DNA of 64,000 bases from JAFIEN01 sp051859505 (GCA_051859505.1 JBHYFN010000005.1:1-64000), one strand, 5' to 3'; counted from the first letter of the stretch, positions 42,469 to 51,365 are shown. Numbers and translations are program-made. Notes: a model not told the origin generated them from the letters alone.

Positions 42469-42845
42469 GGCCGGGCCGGTCGTCCCTCGCCTCGGCGATT
42501 CTCGCGCTCGCCCTGTTCGCCTCTCCGCTTGCCGCGCAGGAGGCCAGCACCGCGGCCGGGGGCGAGGTGCGGGTGCTGGACAAGATCACCGGCGTCGTCA
42601 CCGATCTGACGCTCGAGGCGCGCCAGACCCGCACTGTCGGCAACCTTTCGGTCACATTGCAGGAATGCCGCTATCCCAGCGGGAATCCTGCGGGGGATGC
42701 CTGGATGCTGCTCGAGATTTCGCTCGCGAACCGGCAGGAGGCGCCGCTGTTCCGCGGCTGGATGGTCGCCTCGGCGCCGGCGCTGAATGCGCTGGATCAT
42801 GCGCGCTACGATGTCTGGGCGCTGCGCTGCACCGTGCCATCCTGA
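42465..42845 (+). CDS. DUF2155 periplasmic protein
   Basis: A 126-residue exported protein of the DUF2155 family, function unknown. A signal peptide (about residues 1-26, ending SPLAAQ) precedes the conserved core with VLDKITGVVTDL, LQECRYP (conserved Cys) and FRGWMVASAPALNALDH. A second Cys lies at ALRCTVPS near the C-terminus, so a disulfide is possible. Its ATG overlaps the mlaD stop, so it may act with the Mla system at the cell envelope; that is inference. Confidence 0.88.
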   Translation: MRPGRSSLASAILALALFASPLAAQEASTAAGGEVRVLDKITGVVTDLTLEARQTRTVGNLSVTLQECRYPSGNPAGDAWMLLEISLANRQEAPLFRGWMVASAPALNALDHARYDVWALRCTVPS

Positions 42846-42881
42846 CAGGCTTGACCTGAACCGACTGCCCTGGCCGGGGCC

Positions 42882-43517
42882 TCAGCCGACCCGCGGCATC
42901 GCCGGAACAGCGCCCTGCCGGTCGAAATCCGCCTCGCGTTCCAGCGCCTCGGCCAGAAGCGCCCGATACTCGGCACGGCTGATCTCGACCGCGCCGAGGC
43001 TGGCCAGATGCGGGGTCAGGAACTGCGTGTCGAACAGCATGAACCCGCCCGCGCGCAGCCGGTCGATCAGCCAGGCCAGCGCCAGTTTCGACGCGTCCCT
43101 GCGGCGCGAGAACATGCTTTCCCCAAAGAAGGCCGCCCCCAGCGTCACGCCATAGACCCCGCCGATCAGAGTCTCGTCCTCCCAGATTTCGGCTGAATGG
43201 GCATGGCCCAGCCGGTGCAGCGCGGCGTAAAGGTCAAAGATCGTCTCGTTGATCCAGGTCTCGTGCCGGTCCGCACAGGCGCGCACCACCGCCTCGAAAG
43301 CCGTGTCGAACCGCACCTCGAAACCGCCGCGCCGGATCCGCCGCCGCAGGCTGCGCGAGATGTGGAACCGCTGCAGCGGAAAGATGCCGCGCCGTTCCGG
43401 GTCGACCCAGAAGACCTCGGGATCGTCGCGGCTTTCCGACATCGGAAAGATGCCCGAGGCATAGGCCCCCAGCAGCAGGTCAGGCGTCAGGCGAAGGGGA
43501 TCGCGGGACGCGGCCAC
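42882..43517 (-). CDS. aat: Leucyl/phenylalanyl-tRNA--protein transferase
   Basis: An enzyme of about 211 residues that adds Leu or Phe to N-terminal Arg/Lys of proteins, creating degradation signals for ClpAP (N-end rule). Typical features are LLLGAYASGIFPMSES near the N-terminus, GGVYGVTLGAAFFGESMFSRR and FMLFDTQFLTPHLASLG. The start is uncertain. GTG 43517 gives normal length and lies 9 bases past the accC stop; TTG 43556 would overlap accC. It is probably the last gene of an accB-accC-aat operon. Confidence 0.9.
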   Translation of the reverse strand: MAASRDPLRLTPDLLLGAYASGIFPMSESRDDPEVFWVDPERRGIFPLQRFHISRSLRRRIRRGGFEVRFDTAFEAVVRACADRHETWINETIFDLYAALHRLGHAHSAEIWEDETLIGGVYGVTLGAAFFGESMFSRRRDASKLALAWLIDRLRAGGFMLFDTQFLTPHLASLGAVEISRAEYRALLAEALEREADFDRQGAVPAMPRVG

Positions 43518-43525
43518 CGCAAGGG

Positions 43526-44878
43526 TCAGAGCTTGTGCGCATTGGCCACAAGCCAATGTTCAAGCCAGTGGATGTTGTATTCGCCCGTCTGGATCGCCTC
43601 TTCCTGCAACAGCGCATGAAAGAGCGGCACCGTGGTTTCCACGCCATCGACGATCAGCTCGCCCAATGCACGGCTGAGCCGGGCCAGCGCCTCGGGCCGG
43701 TCGCGGCCGTGGACGATCAGCTTGGCGATCAGGCTGTCGTAATAGGGCGGGATTCGGTAGCCGTCATACAGCGCCGAATCCATCCGCACGCCAAGGCCGC
43801 CCGGGGCGTGATACTGGGTGATCTTGCCGGGGCGGGGGGCGAAGTCGGGCAGTTTCTCGGCGTTGATCCGCACTTCGATGGAATGGCCGTTGATCACCAG
43901 ATCCTCCTGACCGAAGGACATCGGCAGGCCGGCGGCCACGCGGATCTGTTCGCGCACCAGATCCACGCCGAAGATCGCCTCGGTCACCGGATGTTCGACC
44001 TGCAGGCGGGTGTTCATCTCGATGAAGTAGAATTCGTCATTCTCGAACAGGAATTCGATCGTGCCTGCGCCGATATATTTGATCTTGGCCACGGCATCGG
44101 CGCAGACCTTGCCGATGCGGGCGCGCAATTCGGGCGTGATGACGGGGCCGGGCGCCTCTTCCAGCACCTTCTGGTGACGGCGCTGGAGCGAGCAGTCGCG
44201 CTCGCCCAGATGGACGGCATTGCCCTTGCCGTCGCCAAAGACCTGGATCTCGATATGGCGGGGCGTGGTGAGGTATTTCTCGATATAGACCTCGTCATTG
44301 CCGAAGGCGGCCTTGGCCTCGGCCCGGGCGGTCTGGAAGGCGGTGTCGATCTCGGCCTCGCTCCGCGCGACCTTCATGCCGCGCCCGCCGCCGCCGGCGG
44401 TGGCCTTGATGATGACGGGATAGCCGATCTCGGCCGCGATCCTGCGGGCGTCAGGCAGCGTCGGCACGCCGCCGTCCGAGCCGGGGACGCAGGGCACACC
44501 AAGGGCCTTCATCGTGTCCTTGGCGGTGATCTTGTCGCCCATGATGCGGATATGTTCGGCGGTGGGGCCGATGAAGGTCAGGCCGTGATCCTCGACGATC
44601 TGGACGAAATTCGCGTTTTCCGAGAGGAATCCATAGCCCGGATGGATCGCCTGCGCGCCCGTGATCTCGCAGGCCGAGATGATGGCGGGGAAGGACAGGT
44701 AGGAGCTGGCCGAGGGGGGCGGGCCGATGCAGATCGCCTCGTCGGCCATGCGCACATGCATCGCATCGGCATCCGCCGTCGAATGAACGGCGACCGAACG
44801 GACGCCCATCTCGCGCGCGGCGCGCACGACGCGCAGGGCGATTTCGCCCCGGTTCGCGATCAGGATCTTGTCGAACAT
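43526..44878 (-). CDS. accC: Acetyl-CoA carboxylase, biotin carboxylase subunit
   Basis: A 450-residue ATP-grasp enzyme that carboxylates biotin on AccB, the first half-reaction of malonyl-CoA synthesis. The ATP-binding loop is TAGGGGRGMKVAR; biotin and metal residues are in the EMNTRLQVEHPVTE segment. It lies 8 bases downstream of accB and just before aat. Complete and of standard length. Confidence 0.97.
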   Translation of the reverse strand: MFDKILIANRGEIALRVVRAAREMGVRSVAVHSTADADAMHVRMADEAICIGPPPSASSYLSFPAIISACEITGAQAIHPGYGFLSENANFVQIVEDHGLTFIGPTAEHIRIMGDKITAKDTMKALGVPCVPGSDGGVPTLPDARRIAAEIGYPVIIKATAGGGGRGMKVARSEAEIDTAFQTARAEAKAAFGNDEVYIEKYLTTPRHIEIQVFGDGKGNAVHLGERDCSLQRRHQKVLEEAPGPVITPELRARIGKVCADAVAKIKYIGAGTIEFLFENDEFYFIEMNTRLQVEHPVTEAIFGVDLVREQIRVAAGLPMSFGQEDLVINGHSIEVRINAEKLPDFAPRPGKITQYHAPGGLGVRMDSALYDGYRIPPYYDSLIAKLIVHGRDRPEALARLSRALGELIVDGVETTVPLFHALLQEEAIQTGEYNIHWLEHWLVANAHKL

Positions 44879-44886
44879 CGTCCGGC

Positions 44887-45375
44887 CTATTCGATGATCA
44901 TCAGGGGGGCGCCGAATTCGACGGGGGCGCCGTCTTCGATCAGGATGCGCTTGACGGTGCCGGCATGGGGGGCGGGGATCTGGTTCATCGTCTTCATCGC
45001 CTCGATGATCAGCAGCGTGTCGCCGGCCTTGACCGTCTGGCCGACCGAGACGAAGGCGGGCGAGCCGGGTTCGGGCTGCAGATAGACGGTGCCCACCATG
45101 GGCGAGGTGACGGCGCCGGGCAGGTTGACGGGATCGGTGGTCGCGGCGGGGGAGGCGGGCGGCATCGACATTTCGGCCGGGGGCGGGGCGGCGGCGATCG
45201 GTGCGCGCACGGCTTCGGTCACGATCTGGGTGTGGCGGCTGACGCGGACATTGAGGCTGTCATTCTCGCCATAATCGCGCTTGACCTGCAGTTCGGTCAG
45301 ATCGTTCTGACGCAGAAGTTCCGCCAAGGCACGGATAAAGCTCACATCCTTGTCGTGAGATGTCTTGTCACTCAT
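44887..45375 (-). CDS. accB: Acetyl-CoA carboxylase biotin carboxyl carrier protein
   Basis: A 162-residue protein with an N-terminal helical domain, a Pro/Ala-rich linker (about residues 55-75) and the C-terminal biotinyl domain whose modified lysine lies in IEAMKTMN. The ATG at 45375 follows GAGG. It is the first gene of accB-accC-aat. The spacer upstream contains six phased GTCGGC repeats, whose role is unknown. Confidence 0.96.
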   Translation of the reverse strand: MSDKTSHDKDVSFIRALAELLRQNDLTELQVKRDYGENDSLNVRVSRHTQIVTEAVRAPIAAAPPPAEMSMPPASPAATTDPVNLPGAVTSPMVGTVYLQPEPGSPAFVSVGQTVKAGDTLLIIEAMKTMNQIPAPHAGTVKRILIEDGAPVEFGAPLMIIE

Positions 45376-45678
45376 TGCTGGCCTCTGCCTGTTGCCCCTT
45401 GGTCCGAAGCCGGTCCCCCTTGAACGGGGCCGGCCGCCCTTGACCTGCCGCTGCCCCTTGGCAGGGGCGGGGCAGGTCGGATTGCGGCCTTATACGCGAG
45501 AGTTCCGGGGGTTGAAAGCGGCAGAGGATGAATTCGCCCGGTGGCCCCCTGTCGGCCCCCAGTCGGCCCCTAGTCGGCCCCTAGTCGGCCCCCAGTCGGC
45601 ATCAGTCGGCCCGCTGGCGGGTCGGGAAGGCCGCCGCGGGACAGCGGCGACAGGCAGCGGAAACCGGCGGCGGGCCGG
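45376..45678. other. Spacer upstream of accB
   Basis: This 303-base region holds the likely accB promoter (not resolved) and the phased direct repeats at 45551-45610. No gene is supported here. Confidence 0.5.
45551..45610. repeat. Six GTCGGC direct repeats at 11-bp spacing
   Basis: GTCGGC begins at 45551, 45562, 45573, 45584, 45595 and 45605, so spacing is 11, 11, 11, 11 and 10 bases, about one helical turn. The unit is (A)GTCGGCCCCT. The array lies about 175-235 bases upstream of the accB start. Confidence 0.75.
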
Positions 45679-46221
45679 TCAGGCCGCTTCGGGCCGGTCG
45701 TCCTGCGCCTCGGAGCGATCATCCTGCCGGGCTGCCGGTTCCGTCTCCGGTGCCTGCGTGGCGCGGGCCCGTTCGGCGGCGGCTTGCGGCGGTTCCGCTG
45801 CTCTCTCCTCCGAGGGCCGCGCGCCCGGGGTTCTTTCGTCAGAGGCGGTTTCATTCGGCGACTCGGACGTGGCCCCGGACGTGGCCCCGGAGGTGTCCTG
45901 CCGCGCGGCGTCCTGGCCGGCATCGGGCTCCGGTTCGGCCTCGGCCTCGGGGTCGAGGTCAAGATCACGGGGCAGCATCTCGACCCCGAAGGGCACGAGG
46001 CGGCGTTCGGCCGGATCGGGGCGGCTTGCCGGATCGACGGGCGTGGTGGCGATCACCGCGCGGGTGATGCTTGCGGCCTGCACCGAACTGGGCGGGGTCA
46101 CCTCGGCAAAGGCCATAGCGGCGGGCGGTGTGCCTTCGCGCGGCGTGGCCGCGGCATCGGCGGCCGGCCGCAGATCGGGAATATGGCGTGGTGCGGCCAG
46201 ACCGGCCGTTGCAATCTCCAT
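45679..46221 (-). CDS. Uncharacterised acidic low-complexity protein
   Basis: A predicted 180-residue protein starting MEIATAGLAAP (ATG 46221, AAGAGG upstream; ATG 46230 is an alternative). The N-terminal half is moderately conserved-looking (FAEVTPPSSVQAASITRAVIATTPVDP, then ERRLVPFGVEMLPRDLDLDPE). The C-terminal half is Glu/Ala/Arg/Thr-rich and probably disordered. No signal peptide or membrane segment is visible. It is divergent from the ScfR-type regulator gene. I do not recognise the family. Confidence 0.55.
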   Translation of the reverse strand: MEIATAGLAAPRHIPDLRPAADAAATPREGTPPAAMAFAEVTPPSSVQAASITRAVIATTPVDPASRPDPAERRLVPFGVEMLPRDLDLDPEAEAEPEPDAGQDAARQDTSGATSGATSESPNETASDERTPGARPSEERAAEPPQAAAERARATQAPETEPAARQDDRSEAQDDRPEAA

Positions 46222-46324
46222 CCTTTGCATCCTCTTACTCTCACGCGCCCCCGCGAGCATTTCGCCGCATAACCCCTAACGGGGCGTTAACAGACGCCTG
46301 CGCGGTCCGGCGGGATGCGAGGAA

Positions 46325-46388
46325 AATGCTGAAGACTCTTGTCAAGCATTGTAAAAACCAAGGAAAAGCAGTGTAGTGATGCTGTAAA
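46325..46388 (+). promoter_or_regulatory. Candidate operator upstream of the ScfR-like gene
   Basis: AATGCT (46325-46330) and AGCATT (46345-46350) form an inverted repeat with a 14-base gap. They are followed by related motifs GCATTGTAAA (46347), GCAGTGTAGT (46368) and ATGCTGTAAA (46379), ending 20 bases before the regulator start. The layout suits autoregulation but is unproven. Confidence 0.35.
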
Positions 46389-46407
46389 CCTCGCGGAGAG
46401 CCTTGCC

Positions 46408-47853
46408 ATGCCCGATCGGTCCCTGACGGGAAGCCGGATCCGAGACCGCCGGATCGACCGCGGAATCCGGCAATCGGATCTGGCTGCGATGGTCGGGATC
46501 TCGCCTTCCTACCTGAACCTGATCGAACATAACCGCCGCCGGATCGGCGGCCGGCTTCTGCACGAGATCGCCCGCAAGCTGCAGGTGGATCCCGCGCAGC
46601 TGACCGAAGGCAGCGAAAGCACCCTGATGGAGGCCCTGCGCGCCGCCGCTGCTGCCTCTACCCCTGCCGCGCCCGAGGGCCCGACCCCGGCCGGGTCGGG
46701 CGCCGAACTGGCCCGGATCGAGGATTTCGCCGGACGCTTTCCCGGCTGGGCCGAACTGGTGGCGGCCCAGGCCCGGCGGATCGCGCTTCTCGAGGCGCGG
46801 GTGGCGGAACTGGCCGACCGGCTGACCCATGATCCCGAATTCGCCGCAGCACTGCATCAGGTGATTTCGGCCGTCACCTCGATCCGCTCGACCTCGTCGA
46901 TCCTGCTGGATGATTCGAGCCTCGACGCCGATTGGACGGCGCGGTTTCACCGCAACATCTATGAAGACAGCCTCAAGCTTGCCGATCAAAGCCGGTCGCT
47001 GGTGGGCTATCTGCAGCGACCGGGCGAGGATGGCGGCATCACCCGCTCGGCCCCTGACGAGGTGGGGCGCTATCTCGAGGCGATGGAGTATCATGTCGCC
47101 GCGCTGGAAGGCGTTGCCGAAGGGCAGGAGGCCGAGGCCCGCGCCGCTGTCGTGGCCGGCATGGCGGGGATGGAGAACACCCCCGCCGCGCGGCTGCTCG
47201 AGGGCTGGCTGACGCGCTATGCCGCCGATGCCCGCGCCCTGCCGCTGGCCCCGTTCGAGGCGGCGGCGCGCGACCTGGCGCATGATCCGGCGCGGCTTGC
47301 GGAGCGCTTCGCCCGGCCCCTGCCGCAGATCCTGCGCCGGCTGGCCAGCCTGCCGGTGGGGCAGGGCCATCCCGAGGCGGGGCTTGCCGTGGCGGATGCG
47401 GCGGGCGGGCTTTGGGTGATGAAGCCGATCGCCGGTTTCGCCCTGCCGCGCACCACCGCCGCCTGCCCGCTCTGGCCGCTGTTTCAGGCGCTGGGCCAGC
47501 CCGGCCGCCCGTTGCGCCAGGCGGTGCGGCTGCCCGGTCCGACCGGGGCGCGGCTGATCTGCTATGCCATTGCCGAGCCGGTTGGCCCGCCCGGCTTTGA
47601 CGCGCCGCCGGTGATGCAGGCGACGATGCTGGTGGTGCCGGAGGCGGCGCCCGATGCGGGAGGCGGGGTAGGGGTAGGGGCCGGGTTCGGGGCGGGGGCC
47701 GATGCGCTGCCGGTCGGGACGACCTGCCGGGTCTGCCCGCGCCCCCGCTGCGCCGCGCGGCGGGAGCCGTCGATCATCATGCCCGAGGAGGCATCCCGCC
47801 ATGCCCTCGAGGAGACGCCCGAGGATACGCCCGGGGAGGCGCCTTCGGCCTGA
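46408..47853 (+). CDS. XRE-type regulator of the ScfR/RamB family (short-chain fatty-acyl metabolism)
   Basis: A 481-residue regulator with an N-terminal helix-turn-helix (about residues 5-65: IRDRRIDRGIRQSDLAAMVGISPSYLNLIEHNRR). A long helical middle and a C-terminal domain follow, with a cysteine cluster in TTCRVCPRPRCAARREPS, as in RamB/ScfR/PrpR-like proteins that sense acyl-CoA in acetate or propionate metabolism. The ATG at 46408 has GGAGAG upstream. A histidine-kinase/transporter fusion of the CrbS kind follows nearby, and both could regulate acetate use. The ligand is not proven. Confidence 0.82.
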   Translation: MPDRSLTGSRIRDRRIDRGIRQSDLAAMVGISPSYLNLIEHNRRRIGGRLLHEIARKLQVDPAQLTEGSESTLMEALRAAAAASTPAAPEGPTPAGSGAELARIEDFAGRFPGWAELVAAQARRIALLEARVAELADRLTHDPEFAAALHQVISAVTSIRSTSSILLDDSSLDADWTARFHRNIYEDSLKLADQSRSLVGYLQRPGEDGGITRSAPDEVGRYLEAMEYHVAALEGVAEGQEAEARAAVVAGMAGMENTPAARLLEGWLTRYAADARALPLAPFEAAARDLAHDPARLAERFARPLPQILRRLASLPVGQGHPEAGLAVADAAGGLWVMKPIAGFALPRTTAACPLWPLFQALGQPGRPLRQAVRLPGPTGARLICYAIAEPVGPPGFDAPPVMQATMLVVPEAAPDAGGGVGVGAGFGAGADALPVGTTCRVCPRPRCAARREPSIIMPEEASRHALEETPEDTPGEAPSA

Positions 47854-47873
47854 GCGACGCTCCGAGCAAGTCT

Positions 47874-47902
47874 TTGACAGCCCGCCGCTTTGGGCCGATA
47901 GT
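47874..47902 (+). promoter_or_regulatory. Sigma-70-like promoter of the response-regulator operon
   Basis: A perfect TTGACA (47874-47879) is followed after 17 bases by GATAGT (47897-47902), about 48 bases before the response-regulator start. The good -35 and spacing support a real promoter. Confidence 0.6.
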
Positions 47903-47949
47903 CGGAAAAACAAGCGTCGCAAAGGCGCAAGGCCAAGGGGAGGGGATGG

Positions 47950-48318
47950 ATGGGGAGGCGGGTCCTTCTGATCGAGGATGAGCCGAACATCATCGAGGCG
48001 ATCAGCTTCATCCTGACGCGCAACGGCTGGACCGTGCATACCCATGCCGATGGCCAGACCGCCGCGGAACGGGTACGGGCGCTGCCGCCCGATCTTGTGA
48101 TCCTCGATGTGATGCTGCCGGGGCGCTCGGGATTCGAGATCCTGCGCGAGCTGCGCGAGGATGCGGCCACCGCCGCGCTGCCCGTGTTGATGCTGACGGC
48201 ACGCGGCCAGCCGCGGGACCGCGATCTTGCGATGGCGCTGGGGGCCAGCCACTACATGACCAAGCCCTTTTCGAATGCCGAAATGCTCGAGCAGGTCCGC
48301 ATTCTGACCGGCGGCTAG
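47950..48318 (+). CDS. Receiver-only response regulator
   Basis: A 122-residue CheY-like receiver with the acidic pair in IEDEPN, the phosphorylated aspartate in LVILDVMLPG, a threonine in LMLTARG and the lysine in MTKPF. No output domain is present. It is the first gene of a run ending in a transporter/histidine-kinase fusion that has no receiver domain of its own, so it is the likely phosphorylation partner. How such a single-domain protein would change gene expression is unknown. Start ATG 47950 follows GGGGAGGGG. Confidence 0.9.
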   Translation: MGRRVLLIEDEPNIIEAISFILTRNGWTVHTHADGQTAAERVRALPPDLVILDVMLPGRSGFEILRELREDAATAALPVLMLTARGQPRDRDLAMALGASHYMTKPFSNAEMLEQVRILTGG

Positions 48319-48322
48319 GCCG

Positions 48323-48622
48323 ATGGCGCGCCGCCCGCCTCCGCCGGTCTTTCTGGGCCGGGCCAGCTACCGCCAGAGGCGGCTGCGCGACGGGCTGCGG
48401 CTGTTGCCGATCCTGGGGCTTGTGCTGGTGATGATCCCGCTGCTGTGGCCGCGGGCCGCAGCCCTGCCCGAAGGCGGCGCGGGTGTGTCGAACGCCTTTG
48501 CGCTGATCTATCTCTTTGCCGCCTGGGCGGTTCTGATCGTGCTGGCGCTGGTCCTGTCGCGCCGGCTGAGGCCCGAAGAGGGCGAGGCCGGGCATGACCC
48601 CGACGAGGGCGGGCGCGGATGA
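48323..48622 (+). CDS. Small two-pass membrane protein (99 residues)
   Basis: A 99-residue protein with two hydrophobic helices (about residues 25-42 and 58-80) and basic N-terminal and acidic C-terminal ends. It lies between the receiver gene (4-base gap) and the kinase fusion (4-base ATGA overlap), so it is co-translated with them. It may be an accessory subunit of the sensor. No family recognised. Confidence 0.7.
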   Translation: MARRPPPPVFLGRASYRQRRLRDGLRLLPILGLVLVMIPLLWPRAAALPEGGAGVSNAFALIYLFAAWAVLIVLALVLSRRLRPEEGEAGHDPDEGGRG

Positions 48623-51297
48623 CCTTCAACCTGCTGGTCCTCGTCTCGCTGGGCTATGTGGCCTTCCTCTTTTACGTGGCCTATGCGGCCGAACGGCGCG
48701 CGCGGGCGGGGCGGGGCGGCTGGCTGAAGGCGCCGATCATCTACACGCTGTCGCTGTCGATCTATTGCACCGCCTGGACCTTTTACGGCGCGGTCGGCTA
48801 TGCGGCGCGCTCGGGGCTGGAATATCTGACGATCTATCTGGGGCCGACGCTGGTGATGGTCGGCTGGTGGTGGGTGGTGCGCAAGCTGGTGCGCATCGGG
48901 CGGATGCAGCGGGTGACCTCGATCGCCGACCTGATCTCGTCGCGCTATGGCAAATCGACCGGGCTGGGCGTGCTGGTCACGCTGATCGCGATTGCCGGGA
49001 TCACGCCCTATATCGCGCTGCAATTGCAGTCGATCACCATGTCGTTTGCCGCCTTCGCCGGCCAGACCGGCCCGGGCTGGAACGCGGTCGAGATGCAGTC
49101 CATCGCCTTCTGGTCGGCCGCGGGGCTGGCGCTGTTCACCATCCTTTTCGGCACCCGCAACCTGGACGCCAACGAACGCCACCACGGCATCGTCATGGCC
49201 ATCGCGGTGGAGGCGGTGGTCAAGCTCTTCGCGCTGCTGGCGGTGGGCGTCTTCGTCGTCTGGGGGCTGGCGGGCGGCATCGGCGCGACCCTGCGGCAGA
49301 TCGAGGCCTCGCCCATCGCCGAATGGAACCAGTCGGGCGGGCGCTGGGTCGGGCTGACCTTCCTTGCCGCGGCCGCCTTCCTGACGCTGCCGCGGATGTT
49401 TCAGGTCATGGTCGTCGAGAACGAGAACGAGGATCATCTGGCAACCGCCAGCTGGGCCTTTCCGCTTTACGTCTTTCTGATGAGCCTCTTTGTCGTGCCG
49501 ATCGCCGTGGTGGGGCTGGCGATCATGCCGGCGGGATCGAATCCCGACCTCTTCGTGCTGACGATTCCCTTGCAGGAGGGGCAGGGGGGGCTTGCGATGC
49601 TGTCCTTCCTCGGCGGGTTCTCCTCGGCCACCTCGATGGTGATCGTGGCGACCATCGCGCTGGCGACGATGGTGTCGAACCATATCGTCGTGCCGATCTG
49701 GCTGCGCTCGCAGACCGAGGGGGCGGGCCTTCGCGGCGATGTGCGGGCGATGGTGCTGATCGCGCGGCGGGTTTCGATCCTGGGCGTGCTGGGGCTGGGC
49801 TATGTCTATTTCGTGCTTTCGGGCGGGGGCACGGCGTTGTCGGCCATCGGGCTGATCGCCTTTGCGGGGCTGGCGCAGATTCTGCCCGCGATGATCGGGG
49901 GCCTGTTCTGGCGGGGGGCCACGCGGATCGGGGCCGCGACCGGGCTTGTGATCGGCTTTGCCGTCTGGATCTGGACGCTGTTCCTGCCCAGCTTCGGCCC
50001 CGGTGCGCTGATCCCTCTCGAGGTGATCGAGGCGGGGCCGCTTGGCATCGGCTGGCTGCGGCCGCAGGCGCTTTTCGGGATCGAGGGGCTGGATCCCCTG
50101 ATGCATTCGGTCTTCTGGTCGCTGCTTCTGAACACGGGCGGGTTCCTGCTCGTCTCGCTCGTCACCTTTCCCACGCCGCTCGAGCGGCTGCAGGGGGCGC
50201 AGTTCGTCGATGTGTTCGAACATTCTGCCGGCACCCGCACCTGGGCGCGCAGCGCGGCCGAGGCCGAAGACCTGCTGACCATGGCCCAGCGGATCCTTGG
50301 CGCGCCCGAAGCGCAGGACCTGTTCCGGCGCGAGGCGGCGGCGCAGGGAAAAAGCGGCTGGCTGCCCGATGTGACACCCGATTTCATCGCAAGGCTCGAG
50401 CGCGAGCTATCCGGCTCGGTGGGCGCGGCGACGGCCCATGCGATGGTCAGCCAGTTGACCAAGGGCGCCAATGTCAGCGTCGAGGATCTGATCGCCGTGG
50501 CCGACGAGACGGCGCAGATCATGGAATATTCCAGCCAGCTCGAGGCGAAATCGGCCGAGCTGGAACGCACCGCCCGGCAATTGCGCGAGGCCAACGAGAA
50601 ACTGACCCAGCTGTCGATCCAGAAGGATGCCTTCCTGAGCCAGATCAGCCACGAATTGCGCACGCCCATGACCTCGATCCGCGCCTTCTCCGAGATCCTG
50701 CGCGAGGCCGATCTGGGCGAGGAAGAGCGGATCAGATATGCCGGCATCATCCAGACCGAGGCGATGCGCCTGACCCGGCTTCTGGACGATTTGCTGGATC
50801 TTTCGGTGCTGGAAAACGGCAATGTGACGCTGAACCGGCAGGAAGGCAGCCTGCGCGATCTGCTGGACCGGGCGGTGACGGCGGCGGGGCTGCGCGAGGG
50901 GGGGCTCAGGATCCAGCGCCGCCGCAGCGAGGAGGATGTGCAGCTGGTCACCGACCTTGACCGGCTGAGCCAGGTCTTCATCAACATCATCTCGAACGCG
51001 CAGAAATACTGCGACGCGCCCCGGCCCGCGCTGCGGATCGAGGTGAGCTGGCTCGAGGACGGGGTCGTCGTCGATTTCATCGACAACGGCACGGGTATCG
51101 GGGCGGAGGACCAGCAGCTGATCTTCGAGAAATTCTCGCGCCTGACCGATACGGCGCGGGCCGGGGGGGCGGGGCTGGGGCTGGCGATCTGCCGCGAGAT
51201 CATGGCCAAGCTGGGCGGCGGCATCGCCTATCTGCCGGGGCAGGGCGGCGCGGCCTTCCGGGTGACGCTGCCCGGCGTTTCGGCCCGGGCCGCCTGA
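48619..51297 (+). CDS. Sodium:solute symporter / sensor histidine kinase fusion (CrbS/CbrA-like)
   Basis: An 892-residue fusion. Residues 1 to about 510 form an SSS (PutP-like) transporter of about 13 helices, with IYCTAWTFYGAVGYAARSG near the start. A coiled linker (about 610-665) leads to the histidine kinase with H-box FLSQISHELRTPMTSIRA, N-box INIISNAQKY, and G-boxes DNGTGIG and GGAGLGLAICREIM. This is the CbrA/CrbS architecture, which couples nutrient sensing to metabolic gene control (CrbS to acetyl-CoA synthetase). Its ATG overlaps the upstream stop. Ligand unknown; acetate is a reasonable guess given the ScfR-type neighbour. Confidence 0.9.
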   Translation: MTFNLLVLVSLGYVAFLFYVAYAAERRARAGRGGWLKAPIIYTLSLSIYCTAWTFYGAVGYAARSGLEYLTIYLGPTLVMVGWWWVVRKLVRIGRMQRVTSIADLISSRYGKSTGLGVLVTLIAIAGITPYIALQLQSITMSFAAFAGQTGPGWNAVEMQSIAFWSAAGLALFTILFGTRNLDANERHHGIVMAIAVEAVVKLFALLAVGVFVVWGLAGGIGATLRQIEASPIAEWNQSGGRWVGLTFLAAAAFLTLPRMFQVMVVENENEDHLATASWAFPLYVFLMSLFVVPIAVVGLAIMPAGSNPDLFVLTIPLQEGQGGLAMLSFLGGFSSATSMVIVATIALATMVSNHIVVPIWLRSQTEGAGLRGDVRAMVLIARRVSILGVLGLGYVYFVLSGGGTALSAIGLIAFAGLAQILPAMIGGLFWRGATRIGAATGLVIGFAVWIWTLFLPSFGPGALIPLEVIEAGPLGIGWLRPQALFGIEGLDPLMHSVFWSLLLNTGGFLLVSLVTFPTPLERLQGAQFVDVFEHSAGTRTWARSAAEAEDLLTMAQRILGAPEAQDLFRREAAAQGKSGWLPDVTPDFIARLERELSGSVGAATAHAMVSQLTKGANVSVEDLIAVADETAQIMEYSSQLEAKSAELERTARQLREANEKLTQLSIQKDAFLSQISHELRTPMTSIRAFSEILREADLGEEERIRYAGIIQTEAMRLTRLLDDLLDLSVLENGNVTLNRQEGSLRDLLDRAVTAAGLREGGLRIQRRRSEEDVQLVTDLDRLSQVFINIISNAQKYCDAPRPALRIEVSWLEDGVVVDFIDNGTGIGAEDQQLIFEKFSRLTDTARAGGAGLGLAICREIMAKLGGGIAYLPGQGGAAFRVTLPGVSARAA

Positions 51298-51365
51298 TCC
51301 GTCAACCCGCTGGTAACCGGCACCGTGCGACAAGGGCGCAAGGTTGACCGGCGGGGCAGGCGTGG

